A stretch of 64,000 nt of DNA, taken from contig JAHHGT010000006.1 of NCBI GenBank assembly GCA_019359745.1, forward strand, positions 1 through 64,000, written 5' to 3'. This stretch comes from Aphanothece saxicola GSE-SYN-MK-01-06B (GTDB lineage Bacteria; Cyanobacteriota; Cyanobacteriia; PCC-6307; Cyanobiaceae). A model generated the notes under the pieces. That model did not search any database and was not told where the DNA came from. It saw only the letters and a program-made list of their open reading frames with translations. The first letter of the stretch is position 1. Each line of letters starts with the position of its first letter. Below, piece after piece: positions 53,451 through 62,837 of the stretch. The position numbers and the translations under genes are program-made.

Positions 53451-55604
53451 GGCCAGGGTGCGCTGGGGGGCGTGGGCCTTCTTCCAGGCCCCGGCGGCGT
53501 ACTTGTTGGCTTCGGCGAGGGTGGGGTAGGCGTGGATCGCCCCCATCACCTTGCCCAGGCCCAGGTTCCACTTCATCGCCAGCACGAATTCAGCCAGCAG
53601 CTCCCCGGCCTGCTCCGCCACGATGGTGACCCCCAGGATCCTGTCCTTGCCGGGCACGGTCAGCACCTTCACGAAGCCAATCTCGGCCGATTCGACGATG
53701 GCCCGATCCAGCTCGGCCAGCTCGAAGCGGGTGACCTCGAAGGCCACCCCCAGCTCCATCGCCTCGGACTCGCTCAGCCCCACCCGGGCCACCTCCGGAT
53801 CGGTGAAGGTGGTGCGGGGAATGACGCGTCCATCGACGGCGAAGCGCACCGGATCAAACAGCCCGTTCACGGCCGCGTACCAGGCCTGATGGGCCGCCGT
53901 GTGGGTGAACTGCCAGGGGCCGGCCGCGTCTCCGGCGGCGTAAATGTTGGGGTAAAGCGTCTGCAGGTGGGGGCTGGTGGTGATCGTGCGGCCGGTGGGA
54001 ATGCCCAGGGCCTCGAGACCGTGGCCCTCCAGCCGGGCCTGGCGGCCCACGGCGCAGAGCAGCTCGTCGGCCTCAAGGCACACGATCTGGCCGTCCACCG
54101 CGGCCCGCACGCGCACACCCCCGGCCGGCCCAGGCTCGACGCCCTCCAGCCGGCAACCGGTGTGCACCCGCACGCCGTCGCGCTGCAGGGCCTCGCGCAC
54201 CAGTACCCCCACCTCAGGATCCTCCCGGGGCAGGAGCCGGGCGTTGCGTTGCAGCAGGGTCACCGGCAGGCCCAGCTGGGCCAGGGCCTGGGCCAGCTCA
54301 CAGCCGATCGGGCCGCCACCCAGCACCACCAGGCTGGGTCGGGGGGTGGGGTGCTCGGCCAGGGCGTCCCAGAGGGTCTCACTGGTGAGCACCCGCACCG
54401 AGGCCATGCCAGGGACCTCCGGGATCACCGGCGCGGCGCCGGTGGCCAGCACGATGGCGCGGGCGGACAGCACGGTCTCGGTGCCATCGGCGGCAGTGAT
54501 CGCCACCTCCCAGGGGCTGATCAGGCGGGCCTGGCCGAGCCGCACATCCACCCCCAGGGCGGTGTAGCGCGCGACGCTGTCGTGGGGGGCGATGGCCGCC
54601 ACCTTCTGCCGCACCCGCTCCAGCACCTGGCGCAGATCCACCTGGGGCTCCAGGGGGCTGAGGCCATAGCGATCGGCGTGGCGCAGGCGCGCGGCGAGGC
54701 GGGCGGAGCTGATCAGGGCCTTGCTGGGCACGCAGCCGGTGTTGAGGCAGTCGCCGCCCATGCGGGCCCGCTCCACCAGGGTCACCTTGGCCCGCACCGT
54801 GGCGGCGATGTAGGCGGTGACGAGGCCAGCCGCCCCGGCGCCGATGACGATCAAGTTGCGATCGAAATGGCGGGGGCGGCTCCAGGGGCGGTAGAGCCGC
54901 CAGAGCCGCCAGCGGCCCAGCAGCAGCTTCACGATCCAGGGCAGCAGGCCCAGCAGGGCGAAGGAACCGACCAGGGCCGGCGAGAGCAGGCCCGTCAGGC
55001 TGGTGAGCTGGGCCAGCTGGGTGCCGGCGTTCACGTAGACGACGGTGGCCGGCAGCATGCCCAGCTGGGACACGACGGCAAACGAGCGCAGGGGCATGGG
55101 GGTGAGGCCCATCAGCAGGTTGACCAGGAAAAACGGCACCACCGGCACCAGCCGCAGACTCAGCAGATAGGCGGCCCCATCACGGCGGACGCCCGCCTCG
55201 ATCGGCCCCAGACGGGAGCCGAAGCGGCGCTGCACCGGCTCCCGCAACAGGGTGCGGGCCAGCAGGCAGGCCGCCGTGGCGCCCAGGGTGGATCCCAGCG
55301 ACACCAGCACCGTGCCCTGCAGCAGGCCGAAGACGGCGCCGCCCGCCAGGGTGAGCGCGGTGGCGCCGGGCAGGGAAAGGGCCGTCACCAGCACGTACAC
55401 CAGCATGTAGCCGGCGGCGGTGGCCAGCGGGGCCGCCTGGCGCCAGGCCACGAGCTGGGCACGGGAGGCCTGCAGGGCGGCGAGATCCAGTTGGCGATAC
55501 CAGCCCTGGCTGAAGAACAGGATCACCCCGGCCAGCACAAGGGCGATCGCCAACAGGCGCCCAACGGGTGCGCCGGTGGGCTTGTCCTGGGCTGGGGAGC
55601 TCAT
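53412..55604 (-). CDS. Fusion of VTT membrane domain and FAD disulfide reductase
   Basis: A 730-residue two-part protein. The N-terminal 235 residues form a VTT/TVP38/DedA-like domain with spans VLAGVILFFSQGWY and LRLVPVVPFFLVNLLMGLTP, the family signature. From residue 245 a class I pyridine nucleotide-disulfide oxidoreductase begins: NLIVIGAGAAGLVTAYIAAT, redox-active GGDCLNTGCVPSKAL, and the C-terminal HAYPTLAEANKYAAG active-site His/Glu. This resembles mercuric reductase or dihydrolipoamide dehydrogenase without the N-terminal HMA domain. It may pass electrons to a membrane disulfide or quinone. It overlaps the NDH-2-like gene by four bases. Confidence 0.9.
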   Translation of the reverse strand: MSSPAQDKPTGAPVGRLLAIALVLAGVILFFSQGWYRQLDLAALQASRAQLVAWRQAAPLATAAGYMLVYVLVTALSLPGATALTLAGGAVFGLLQGTVLVSLGSTLGATAACLLARTLLREPVQRRFGSRLGPIEAGVRRDGAAYLLSLRLVPVVPFFLVNLLMGLTPMPLRSFAVVSQLGMLPATVVYVNAGTQLAQLTSLTGLLSPALVGSFALLGLLPWIVKLLLGRWRLWRLYRPWSRPRHFDRNLIVIGAGAAGLVTAYIAATVRAKVTLVERARMGGDCLNTGCVPSKALISSARLAARLRHADRYGLSPLEPQVDLRQVLERVRQKVAAIAPHDSVARYTALGVDVRLGQARLISPWEVAITAADGTETVLSARAIVLATGAAPVIPEVPGMASVRVLTSETLWDALAEHPTPRPSLVVLGGGPIGCELAQALAQLGLPVTLLQRNARLLPREDPEVGVLVREALQRDGVRVHTGCRLEGVEPGPAGGVRVRAAVDGQIVCLEADELLCAVGRQARLEGHGLEALGIPTGRTITTSPHLQTLYPNIYAAGDAAGPWQFTHTAAHQAWYAAVNGLFDPVRFAVDGRVIPRTTFTDPEVARVGLSESEAMELGVAFEVTRFELAELDRAIVESAEIGFVKVLTVPGKDRILGVTIVAEQAGELLAEFVLAMKWNLGLGKVMGAIHAYPTLAEANKYAAGAWKKAHAPQRTLALLERFHTWRRGG

Positions 55605-56851
55605 GGCTGGCCCCCCTGGGGCTGGAGCGGTGGTGGGCGCTGGATCACCGGAGCGGCGGCGGCGAGGATTTCAGCGCGGTCGCCGCTCAAGGGCGGGACA
55701 ATGCGCTCGCCATTGATCAGCCGTTTGGTGCGTTTGGCTGTCTCCCCGGTGGCAACAACCTGACGGTCCCAGCCCTCGGTGTAAAGGGCCCCCCAGGGAC
55801 CCAGATCCAGGATGGTCATGTACCAGTCGATCCGGAGCGGCAACAGCGGCAGACCCAGCAGATCGCAGACGGCGTTGTGCCCGGCAAACCGGCCCATGGG
55901 CCGGCCGTGCTGACAGGACATGACCGTGCTGTGGCCGTCCTCCAGGGCCAGACGGGCGCTGTCGCCGGCGGCGAACACACCGCTCAGCCCCTCGACCCTC
56001 AGATCGGCGCCAACGGCCAGCCGGCCAAGGGCGTCGGTGGGCACCCCGCAGCCGGCGGCCAGCGGGTTGGCCCGCATGCCGGCGCACCAGATCACCGTGT
56101 CTGCGGCGATGACCTCGCTGGAATCGAAGCGAATCTCTGACCCATCGAGGCCCTCCACCCGAACGCCGAGGCGAAGCTCCACGCCCAGGGCGGCCAGGGC
56201 CTCTTCGATCACAGGCCGGGCCGACTCCCCCATGTCGGAGCCCACCTGGGGGTTGTGGTCCACCAGCACGACGCGCACCGGCCCGGCCAGACCGGCGCGC
56301 TCCTGGGCCGCCCGGAGCCGTGCCGGCAGCTCGCAGGCGGCCTCGATCCCGGTCAGGCCCGCCCCCACCACCACGGCCGTGAACCGGCCGGGACCCTCGG
56401 GACGCTCCGCCAAGGCTCCCAGGTGATCCGCCAGCCGGGAGGCGCCGCCGTAGGTGTCGACATCGAAGCCATGCTCAGCCAGGCCGGGGACTGGAGGGCG
56501 CAACAACTGACTGCCCAGGGCGAAGACCAGCCGGTCGTAGGGAAGGGACTGGGGGCCCGCCTCGCTCAGGACGATGACGGTGCGGGCAGCGAGGTCGATG
56601 GAACCAACCTCCCCCACCAGCCAGCGCACCCCGGCGGGACCGAGGACCGCCTCCAGGGGAACCCTGAGGGGTGCCAGGTCGGCCTCGTAGTTGCGCACGC
56701 GGAGGCCATGGAAGGCGTCACGGTTGATGAGCAGCACCTCGATGGTGTCCGGGCCGATCCCCAGCTGATCAAGCTGGCGGGCGGCCGAAAGGGCACTCCA
56801 GAGTCCGGCAAAGCCACCGCCCAGCACCAGGATTCGCTGGGCTCCCATCAC
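55601..56851 (-). CDS. Type II NADH dehydrogenase-like flavoprotein
   Basis: 416 residues with two dinucleotide-binding motifs, ILVLGGGFAGLWSALSAARQ (FAD) and AVVVGAGLTGIEAACELPAR (NAD(P)H), plus VFAAGDSARLALEDGHS. This is the NDH-2 fold, which passes electrons from NAD(P)H to quinone without pumping protons; there is no clear membrane span, so attachment would be peripheral. A role in redox sensing is proposed for cyanobacterial NDH-2 enzymes. Its stop overlaps the start of the VTT-flavoenzyme fusion, so both belong to one unit. Confidence 0.88.
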   Translation of the reverse strand: MMGAQRILVLGGGFAGLWSALSAARQLDQLGIGPDTIEVLLINRDAFHGLRVRNYEADLAPLRVPLEAVLGPAGVRWLVGEVGSIDLAARTVIVLSEAGPQSLPYDRLVFALGSQLLRPPVPGLAEHGFDVDTYGGASRLADHLGALAERPEGPGRFTAVVVGAGLTGIEAACELPARLRAAQERAGLAGPVRVVLVDHNPQVGSDMGESARPVIEEALAALGVELRLGVRVEGLDGSEIRFDSSEVIAADTVIWCAGMRANPLAAGCGVPTDALGRLAVGADLRVEGLSGVFAAGDSARLALEDGHSTVMSCQHGRPMGRFAGHNAVCDLLGLPLLPLRIDWYMTILDLGPWGALYTEGWDRQVVATGETAKRTKRLINGERIVPPLSGDRAEILAAAAPVIQRPPPLQPQGGQP

Positions 56852-56895
56852 GTGTCTCCGGCAAGGCGAGGGGGCCCGGCGGTCATCAGCAGCCC

Positions 56896-59010
56896 TCAGC
56901 CCGCGACCGCCGCCAGCCCCGAGTGCCGGATCAGGGCCTCCGGGCTGGGGGCACGGCCCCGGAAGGTCTCGAACACCTCGCCGGGGTGGCGGCTGCCGCC
57001 GAGGCTGAGCACCGTCTCACGGAAGCGGCGGCCGGTGGCCTGGATGGCCGCCTCGTTCTCCAGGCCCACCTCCTCGAAGGCGCTGAAGGCATCGGCGCTG
57101 AGCACCTCGGCCCACTTGTAGGAGTAGTAGCCGGCGGAATAGCCGCCGGCGAAGATGTGGCCGAAGGAGCAGAGGAAGGCGTCCTCCTCGATCGGCTCCA
57201 GCACGGTGGTGGTGACGGCGATCTCCCGGCGCAGCTGCTCCGGTGTCTTGCCGCACTCCGGCGTCCATTGGCTGTGCAGCCGCAGGTCGGTGAGGGCGAA
57301 GTGCACCTGGCGCAGGGTGGCGGCACCGCCCATGAAGGTGCGGGCGGCCCGGAGCTTGGCGAACTCCGGTTCCGGCAGCGGTTCGCCGCTCTGCCAGTGG
57401 CGGGCCATGCCCATCAAGGTGGCGTGGTCGTAGCACCAGTTCTCCATGAACTGGCTGGGCAGCTCCACCGCATCCCACTCCACGTTGTTGATGCCGGCCG
57501 CCTGGGGACGCTCCACTGTTGTGAGCATGTGCTGGAGCCCGTGGCCGAACTCGTGGAAGAGGGTCTCCACCTCCTCGAAGGTCATCAGGCTGGGGGTCTC
57601 CCCCACCGGCGGGCTCTGGTTGCAGATCAGGTAGGCCACGGGCAGCACGGGCTGACCCGCCCCATCCACCGAGCGCACCAGACACTCATCCATCCAGGCG
57701 CCACCACGCTTGCTGCCCGGGCGGCTGTAGGGGTCCAGATAGAAGGCCGCCAGGGGCTGGCCGCTGCCGGCGTCATCGACACGGAAGAAGCGCACATCCG
57801 GATGCCAGATGGGGGCCTCGCCATCGGCCGGCCGGATGCGGAGACCGAACAGGCGATCGCAGAGCCCGAACAGTCCATCGAGCACCCGGGGCAGGGGGAA
57901 CCAGGGCCGCAGGGCCTCGCTGTCGAGTTCGAAGGCCTCCTGGCGCCGCACTTCCGCCCAGAAACTGACGTCCCAGGGCTTGAGATCCGCCGCCTCGGCC
58001 GCCCCCTCCCGGGCCGCGCAGGCGCGCAACGCCTCCAGTTCCAGCAGGGCCACCGGGTAGGCGGCAGTGCGCAGGTCCTCCAGCAGGGCCTCCACCTCAG
58101 CCACGGAGCCGGCCATCTTCGAAGCCAGGCTCACCTCGGCCCAGGAGCCATGGCCAAGACGCTGGGCCTGTTCACGGCGCAGGGTGAGAATCCGCTCGAT
58201 CGCCGGCCAGTTGCCATCGGTTTCACCCGAGGCCCGGCTGACGTGGGCCTTGTAGGCGATCTCACGCAGGTCGCGGCGGCGGCTGTACTTCAGGAACGGG
58301 CCGAAGCGGGGCATGTCGAGCCCCAGCAGCCAGGGCCCCGATGCGGCCGTGGCCTGGCCATCGCCAGCGTCGCGGGCGGCCTGGGCCAGCTGCTCCTTGA
58401 GGCTCTCAGGCAGCCCCTCCACCTCGGCCGGGTCGGTGAGCTTCAGGGTCCAGCTGTTGGTGGCATCCAGCACCCGGTTGCCGAAGGCGGTGGCCAACTC
58501 CGCGAGCTCCTGGCTGGCGGCGTTGAAAGCCTCCTGGGCGGCGCCCTCCAGGCCCACACCCCGGAGCTCCATGTCCCGCAGTTCCGCCGTGAGGATCCGT
58601 TCCTGGGTGGCATCCAGCCCCCCCTGGCTCTGCAGGGTCCGCAACGCCTCGAACAGCACCCGGCTCTGGCCGGCACGGTTGCCGAACGCCACCACCGCCG
58701 CCTGCTGGCTGGCGTGGGCCTCCCGCAGTTCGGGACTGTTGCAGACGCCGTTGAGGTGGCTCACCACCCCCCAGCTCCAGCGAAGCCGTTCACCCAGGCG
58801 CTGCAGGGGATCCATCACCTCGGCCCAGCTCAGGGGCCGCGCCGCGGTGGCAGCCGCCGCCAGGTCGGTCTCCACCCGGTCCAGCTCCGCCTCCAGGCCA
58901 CGCAGCAGCTCAGGAATGTGGGCCCGCACCTGGTCGGGGGTGATGGCCTCGAAGCGGGGCAGACCCTCTCCGACCAGCAGGGCAGGGGGACTCTGGAGGG
59001 TGCTGGTCAT
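56896..59010 (-). CDS. prlC: Oligopeptidase A-like M3 metallopeptidase
   Basis: A 704-residue cytoplasmic thimet-type oligopeptidase that cuts short peptides left by larger proteases. The zinc motif is TLFHEFGHGLQHML (HExxH near residue 485), with the third Glu expected some 25 residues later in a helix (NNVEWDAVELPSQFMENWCY). The helical N-terminal half forms the narrow channel. Length and end (GSRHPGEVFETFRGRAP) are typical. It is followed 44 bases downstream by the NDH-2-like gene. Confidence 0.94.
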   Translation of the reverse strand: MTSTLQSPPALLVGEGLPRFEAITPDQVRAHIPELLRGLEAELDRVETDLAAAATAARPLSWAEVMDPLQRLGERLRWSWGVVSHLNGVCNSPELREAHASQQAAVVAFGNRAGQSRVLFEALRTLQSQGGLDATQERILTAELRDMELRGVGLEGAAQEAFNAASQELAELATAFGNRVLDATNSWTLKLTDPAEVEGLPESLKEQLAQAARDAGDGQATAASGPWLLGLDMPRFGPFLKYSRRRDLREIAYKAHVSRASGETDGNWPAIERILTLRREQAQRLGHGSWAEVSLASKMAGSVAEVEALLEDLRTAAYPVALLELEALRACAAREGAAEAADLKPWDVSFWAEVRRQEAFELDSEALRPWFPLPRVLDGLFGLCDRLFGLRIRPADGEAPIWHPDVRFFRVDDAGSGQPLAAFYLDPYSRPGSKRGGAWMDECLVRSVDGAGQPVLPVAYLICNQSPPVGETPSLMTFEEVETLFHEFGHGLQHMLTTVERPQAAGINNVEWDAVELPSQFMENWCYDHATLMGMARHWQSGEPLPEPEFAKLRAARTFMGGAATLRQVHFALTDLRLHSQWTPECGKTPEQLRREIAVTTTVLEPIEEDAFLCSFGHIFAGGYSAGYYSYKWAEVLSADAFSAFEEVGLENEAAIQATGRRFRETVLSLGGSRHPGEVFETFRGRAPSPEALIRHSGLAAVAG

Positions 59011-59071
59011 CGCCGGGTGGCCACTTCGATGGAAGACCCCATTTCAGCCCACCCTGGTGCCGGGTTGCGGG

Positions 59072-60670
59072 TCAGCCGAGGGCGGCCAACCGCCCCATGG
59101 CCACGGCCCCATGGCTGGCCAGTTCAGCCGCCAGGCCATTGGTGCTGGCCTCGTAGAGGTCGATGGCCACCCGCGGCCAGAAGCCGATCACCAGGGTGGG
59201 GACCAAAAGGGTGAGTCCGATGACAAGCTCGCGGGGCTTCATGTCGCCCACCACCGCCAGGGCCGGAATCCTTGGACCGAAGAAGACCCGCCGGCACAGG
59301 GAGAGCAGATACACCGGGGTGAGCACCAGGCCGATGGCGGCCAGGAAGATGGCGATGACACGGAAGCCGATCGTGAAACCCTCGTAGGAGGTGACACCGA
59401 GGAAGACGGTGATCTCGCTGATGAAACCGCTCATCCCCGGCAGGGCCAGGGAGGCCAGGGAGCTGGCCAGGAAGAAGGCGAAGGTGATCGGCAGCACCTT
59501 GGCCAGGCCACCCATGTTGGGGATCGAGAGGGTTTCGGTGCGCTCGTAAAAGACACCGGTGACGAAGAACATCGCCGCGGCGATCAGGCCATGGCTGATC
59601 ATCTGCAGCATGGCGCCGCTCATGCCGAGGGCGTCGATGGCGCCGATGCCCAGGAGCACGAAGCCCATGTGACTCACCGAACTGCAGGCGATGCGGCGCT
59701 TGACGTTGTCCTGGGCAAAAGCATTCAGCGCCCCGTAGACGATGTTGATGATCCCAAGCACGATCAGGGCCGGGGCCAGGCGCAGGTGCACGTCGGGGAG
59801 CATCTGCACGTTGAAGCGCAGCAGGGCATAGCCCCCCATCTTGAGCAGCACCCCCGCCAGCAGCATCGACACCGGCGCATTGGCCTCGCCGTGGGCATCG
59901 GGCAACCAGGTGTGCAGCGGGAACATCGGCAACTTCACGCCGAAACCCACCAGGAAGCCCAGATAACAGAGCAGGCCGAAGGTACCGCCGGGGGACCGGG
60001 CCGCCAGTTCGCTGAGGTTGAGGGTGAAGCTGTCGCCGGAGAGAGCCAGGGCCAGGCCGCTGATCAGGATCAGCAGGGAGGCCGTGGCGGTGTAGAGGAT
60101 GAACTTGGTGGCGGCGTACTGGCGCTGCTTGCCCCCCCAGATGGCGATCAGCAGATACACGGGCACCAGCTCAAGTTCCCAGGCCAGGAAGAACAGCAGG
60201 AAATCCTGGGAGAGGAACACCAGGCTCTGGGCGGTGGCCTGGACTAGGAGCAGACCGAAATAAAGACGTGTCTTGAGGCGGATGTTCCAGCTGGCCGCCA
60301 CCGACAGCAGGGTGACAAGCCCACTCAGCACCACCAGCGGAGCCGAGAGACCATCGGCCGCCAGGGACCACTCCAGCCCCAGGGCCGGCACCCAGGACAC
60401 CCGTTCCACCAGCTGCAGTTCCGACAGGCCGCCATCGAAATGGCGGGCGAACACCCACAGGATCAGGGCGAAATCCACCCCGAGCACCCCCAGGGCCAGG
60501 GTGCGGGGCAGGCGGGGGTCGCTGCCATCACCGGGCAGTAACGGCATCACCAGCGCCGCGGTGGCCGGCAGCAGCACGATCAGGCTGAGCCAGGGAAACG
60601 CTGCACCCTCAGGGAGCACGGCGGGAAGCGAAGAGGACGCGAGCGAAAGAGGCAGGCTGGCGTCCATCAC
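59072..60670 (-). CDS. ndhD: NAD(P)H-quinone oxidoreductase chain 4 (NdhD)
   Basis: A 532-residue antiporter-like subunit of the photosynthetic NDH-1 complex, which passes electrons from ferredoxin to plastoquinone. About 14 membrane spans are visible. [20 protein letters not shown], with the key Glu, is in the fifth helix, and [20 protein letters not shown], with the essential Lys, in the seventh and neighbouring helices; [15 protein letters not shown] follows. The composition fits the NdhD1/D2 type more than the CO2-uptake NdhD3/D4 types, as far as can be judged by eye. It stands alone, downstream of a striking palindrome. Confidence 0.95.
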   Translation of the reverse strand: MMDASLPLSLASSSLPAVLPEGAAFPWLSLIVLLPATAALVMPLLPGDGSDPRLPRTLALGVLGVDFALILWVFARHFDGGLSELQLVERVSWVPALGLEWSLAADGLSAPLVVLSGLVTLLSVAASWNIRLKTRLYFGLLLVQATAQSLVFLSQDFLLFFLAWELELVPVYLLIAIWGGKQRQYAATKFILYTATASLLILISGLALALSGDSFTLNLSELAARSPGGTFGLLCYLGFLVGFGVKLPMFPLHTWLPDAHGEANAPVSMLLAGVLLKMGGYALLRFNVQMLPDVHLRLAPALIVLGIINIVYGALNAFAQDNVKRRIACSSVSHMGFVLLGIGAIDALGMSGAMLQMISHGLIAAAMFFVTGVFYERTETLSIPNMGGLAKVLPITFAFFLASSLASLALPGMSGFISEITVFLGVTSYEGFTIGFRVIAIFLAAIGLVLTPVYLLSLCRRVFFGPRIPALAVVGDMKPRELVIGLTLLVPTLVIGFWPRVAIDLYEASTNGLAAELASHGAVAMGRLAALG

Positions 60671-60739
60671 TAAGGGGTGCTCCAGGCAGGAAGTATGGCG
60701 GGAGAGGCGGCCTCCAGGGAGGATGTCCCGAAGCGGCAG

Positions 60740-60745
60740 AGCCTA
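60740..60745 (-). promoter_or_regulatory. Predicted -10 box of ndhD
   Basis: Minus-strand TAGGCT, one base from the 24-base palindrome. It lies 69 bases before the ATG, leaving a leader of about 60 bases. Confidence 0.45.
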
Positions 60746-60746
60746 T

Positions 60747-60770
60747 CAGCTGAGTAGATCTACTCAGCTG
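60747..60770. promoter_or_regulatory. 24-base perfect palindrome, candidate operator of ndhD
   Basis: Two CAGCTGAGTAGA half-sites (12 bases each) form an uninterrupted perfect palindrome centred on AGATCT. It lies directly upstream of the TAGGCT hexamer on the minus strand, covering the -35 and spacer positions, and seven bases after the thrB stop. As RNA it could also form a hairpin ending thrB, but no T-run follows. Confidence 0.65.
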
Positions 60771-60777
60771 GGCCGTT

Positions 60778-61752
60778 CTAGTCGCCCACGACGGCCTGTG
60801 GACGGCTCCCCTCCGTCAGGGGACACCAGGTGCTGCCGCCCTCCTGCACGCCGAGCACGGCGCTGTGGCTGCTCACCCCCTCCTCCTGCCAGACGCGGGT
60901 CATGGCCTCCCCCACCGCCTCGGCACAGCCGGCCGGGACCAGGGCCAGCAGGCTGGGTCCGGCGCCGCTGATCACACAGCCCCAGGCCCCGGCTTCCAGG
61001 GCGGCCTCCCGCACGGCCCGACCCCCCTGGATCAGCCCCCAGCGGTAGGGCTCATGGATGCGGTCATGCATGCCATCGGCAATCAGGTCGCCGTTGCCGG
61101 TGCGCAGCCCCTGCAGCAGCAGGGTGAGGGCCCCCAGATTCATCACCGCATCGCTGATCGGGATGCTGCGGGGCATGGCGCGTCGTGCCTCGCTCGTGCT
61201 CAGCCGGATCGTGGGGATCGCCACCACCGCCTTCACCAGCGGGTTCCACTCGCAGCGCACCACCCGCCAGCGATGGGAGGCGGCCCGCGCCGTCAGGCAC
61301 AGGCCGCCCAGCAGGGAAGGGACGACATTGTCCGGATGGCCCTCGATGTCGATGGCGAGCTCCAGCAGCTTTTCCCGGCTGAGCGGTTCCCCCACCAGCG
61401 CATTGGCGCCGATCAGGCCCGCCACGATGGCGGTGGCGCTGCTGCCCAGTCCCCGGGCTGGGGGCACGGCCAGCTGCACCCGCGCCTCCAGGGCCACGGC
61501 CTCCAGGCCCACCTCTCGCCAGACCCGCTGGGCGGAGCGGTAGACGAGGTTGTCAGGGCCACCGCGCAGATGGGCCCCCTCCGGGCCCTCGATGATCAGC
61601 TCGAAGCGCTCACCGCCCCCTTCGATCACGCGCAGCTCGAAGCGGTTACCGAGCGCCAGGGCAGCGCCGAGGCAGTCGAATCCCGGGCCGATGTTGGCGG
61701 TGGTGGCCGGAACCTCCACCACAACCCCCTGGCCGATCTGGGGCCGGACCAT
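60778..61752 (-). CDS. thrB: Homoserine kinase
   Basis: ThrB phosphorylates homoserine for threonine synthesis. The 324 residues show the GHMP-kinase pattern: VVVEVPATTANIGPGFDCLG at the start, PPARGLGSSATAIVAGLIGA as ATP loop (near residues 90-110) and WGCVISGAGPSLLALVPAG. The ATG at 61752 gives the standard start (MVRPQIGQGVVV). The TAG stop is seven bases from the palindrome. The glk gene is upstream on the same strand. Confidence 0.95.
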   Translation of the reverse strand: MVRPQIGQGVVVEVPATTANIGPGFDCLGAALALGNRFELRVIEGGGERFELIIEGPEGAHLRGGPDNLVYRSAQRVWREVGLEAVALEARVQLAVPPARGLGSSATAIVAGLIGANALVGEPLSREKLLELAIDIEGHPDNVVPSLLGGLCLTARAASHRWRVVRCEWNPLVKAVVAIPTIRLSTSEARRAMPRSIPISDAVMNLGALTLLLQGLRTGNGDLIADGMHDRIHEPYRWGLIQGGRAVREAALEAGAWGCVISGAGPSLLALVPAGCAEAVGEAMTRVWQEEGVSSHSAVLGVQEGGSTWCPLTEGSRPQAVVGD

Positions 61753-61805
61753 AAGTGACCTGTCGTTGGGCTCAGTGTTGCAGCCGACCCTTTGCTGTGC
61801 TGGGC

Positions 61806-62837
61806 TCAGCCCAGCAGCATCCGGGCGCGGCAGGCGGCGCTGAAGCTGCCCACCCCCGGATCCAGGACGGCGGTGATCGGCATCGGCTCCAGGGTGGAGC
61901 GCAGCCGGCCCTTGTTCAGGAAGGGCTCCTGGAAGGAGGGCGTGCGCAGGCTGTCGAGCAGCTTGGCGGCCGTGCCACCCGCCAGCCAGAGCCCACCCCG
62001 ACTCAGGGCAGCCAGGGCCAGATCGCCGCAGACGCTGCCGTAGGCACCCAGCCATAGATCCAGGGCGTCGGCCGCCAGCCGGTCGCCGCCGGCGGCGGCC
62101 CGCGCCACTTCGGCGGGCAGGTCGGCCTGGGAGGGCCCATCACCAGCCCCGATCCAGAGCTGGGCCCTGTCGCTGAGGGGATGGTCGCCATCGGGGTGGC
62201 GGCAGCCGAGCAACCAGCGGGCCACATGGCCCAGGCCCGTGCCGCTCACCACCCGCTCGATCGACACCCGATCGAGGCCCAGATCGGCTTTGAGCCACTG
62301 CTTCAGGTCCCACTCCTGCTGGCAACGGGGGGCGAACTCCCCATGGGCCGCTTCGCTGGGGAGGGCCCGCAGGCCGGCGGCGGTGGGCAGCCCCAGGGCC
62401 ACCCCCAGGCCGGTGCCGGCCCCCAGCACCAGCATCGGCGCCAGCGGGTCGCGGTCGCCGTCCCGGATCAGGGCGAACTGGCCGGCCCCGAGATGGGGCA
62501 GGCCGTAGATCAGCACCTCGAAATCGTTGACCAGCTCCACCAGGGGCAAGCCGCAGCGGTCGGCCAGGCTTGCGGTCTCGAGCTGCCAGGGGAGATTGGT
62601 GAGCTTCACCCGTCCCCCTTCCACCGGTCCGGCCACGGCGAAACAGGCGGCGGCGGGGGTTGTGCCGCCGGCGGCACCGGCGGTGGCCAGGAAGTGGCGC
62701 ACCATCGGGGCCAGGTCCTCCCAGGCCGCCGAGACGAACCGCTCCTCCAGCAGCAGCTCGAGCCGGTCCGCGTTCGAGCGCCAGAGGCTCAGCAGGGTCT
62801 TGGTGCCACCGATGTCGCCCGCCAGCAGGAGGGTCAT
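61806..62837 (-). CDS. glk: Glucokinase
   Basis: Phosphorylates glucose with ATP. The 343 residues begin [19 protein letters not shown] with the phosphate-binding GDIGGTKT (residues 7-14), continue with [31 protein letters not shown] (catalytic Asp) and [12 protein letters not shown], and end with the [15 protein letters not shown] helix. This is the E. coli-type hexokinase-fold glucokinase common in cyanobacteria. The ATG overlaps the thrS stop by four bases, and thrB follows 53 bases downstream. Confidence 0.95.
   Translation of the reverse strand: MTLLLAGDIGGTKTLLSLWRSNADRLELLLEERFVSAAWEDLAPMVRHFLATAGAAGGTTPAAACFAVAGPVEGGRVKLTNLPWQLETASLADRCGLPLVELVNDFEVLIYGLPHLGAGQFALIRDGDRDPLAPMLVLGAGTGLGVALGLPTAAGLRALPSEAAHGEFAPRCQQEWDLKQWLKADLGLDRVSIERVVSGTGLGHVARWLLGCRHPDGDHPLSDRAQLWIGAGDGPSQADLPAEVARAAAGGDRLAADALDLWLGAYGSVCGDLALAALSRGGLWLAGGTAAKLLDSLRTPSFQEPFLNKGRLRSTLEPMPITAVLDPGVGSFSAACRARMLLG

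Noticed and set aside
53412-54900. Mercury resistance function for the flavoenzyme
   Set aside because: There is no HMA domain, no merR, merT or merP nearby, and the protein carries a VTT domain instead. The similarity is to the shared reductase fold.
60747-60770. Reading the palindrome simply as the thrB terminator
   Set aside because: No T-run follows on the thrB strand, and a -10-like hexamer lies one base away. An operator fits better, although a double role is not excluded.
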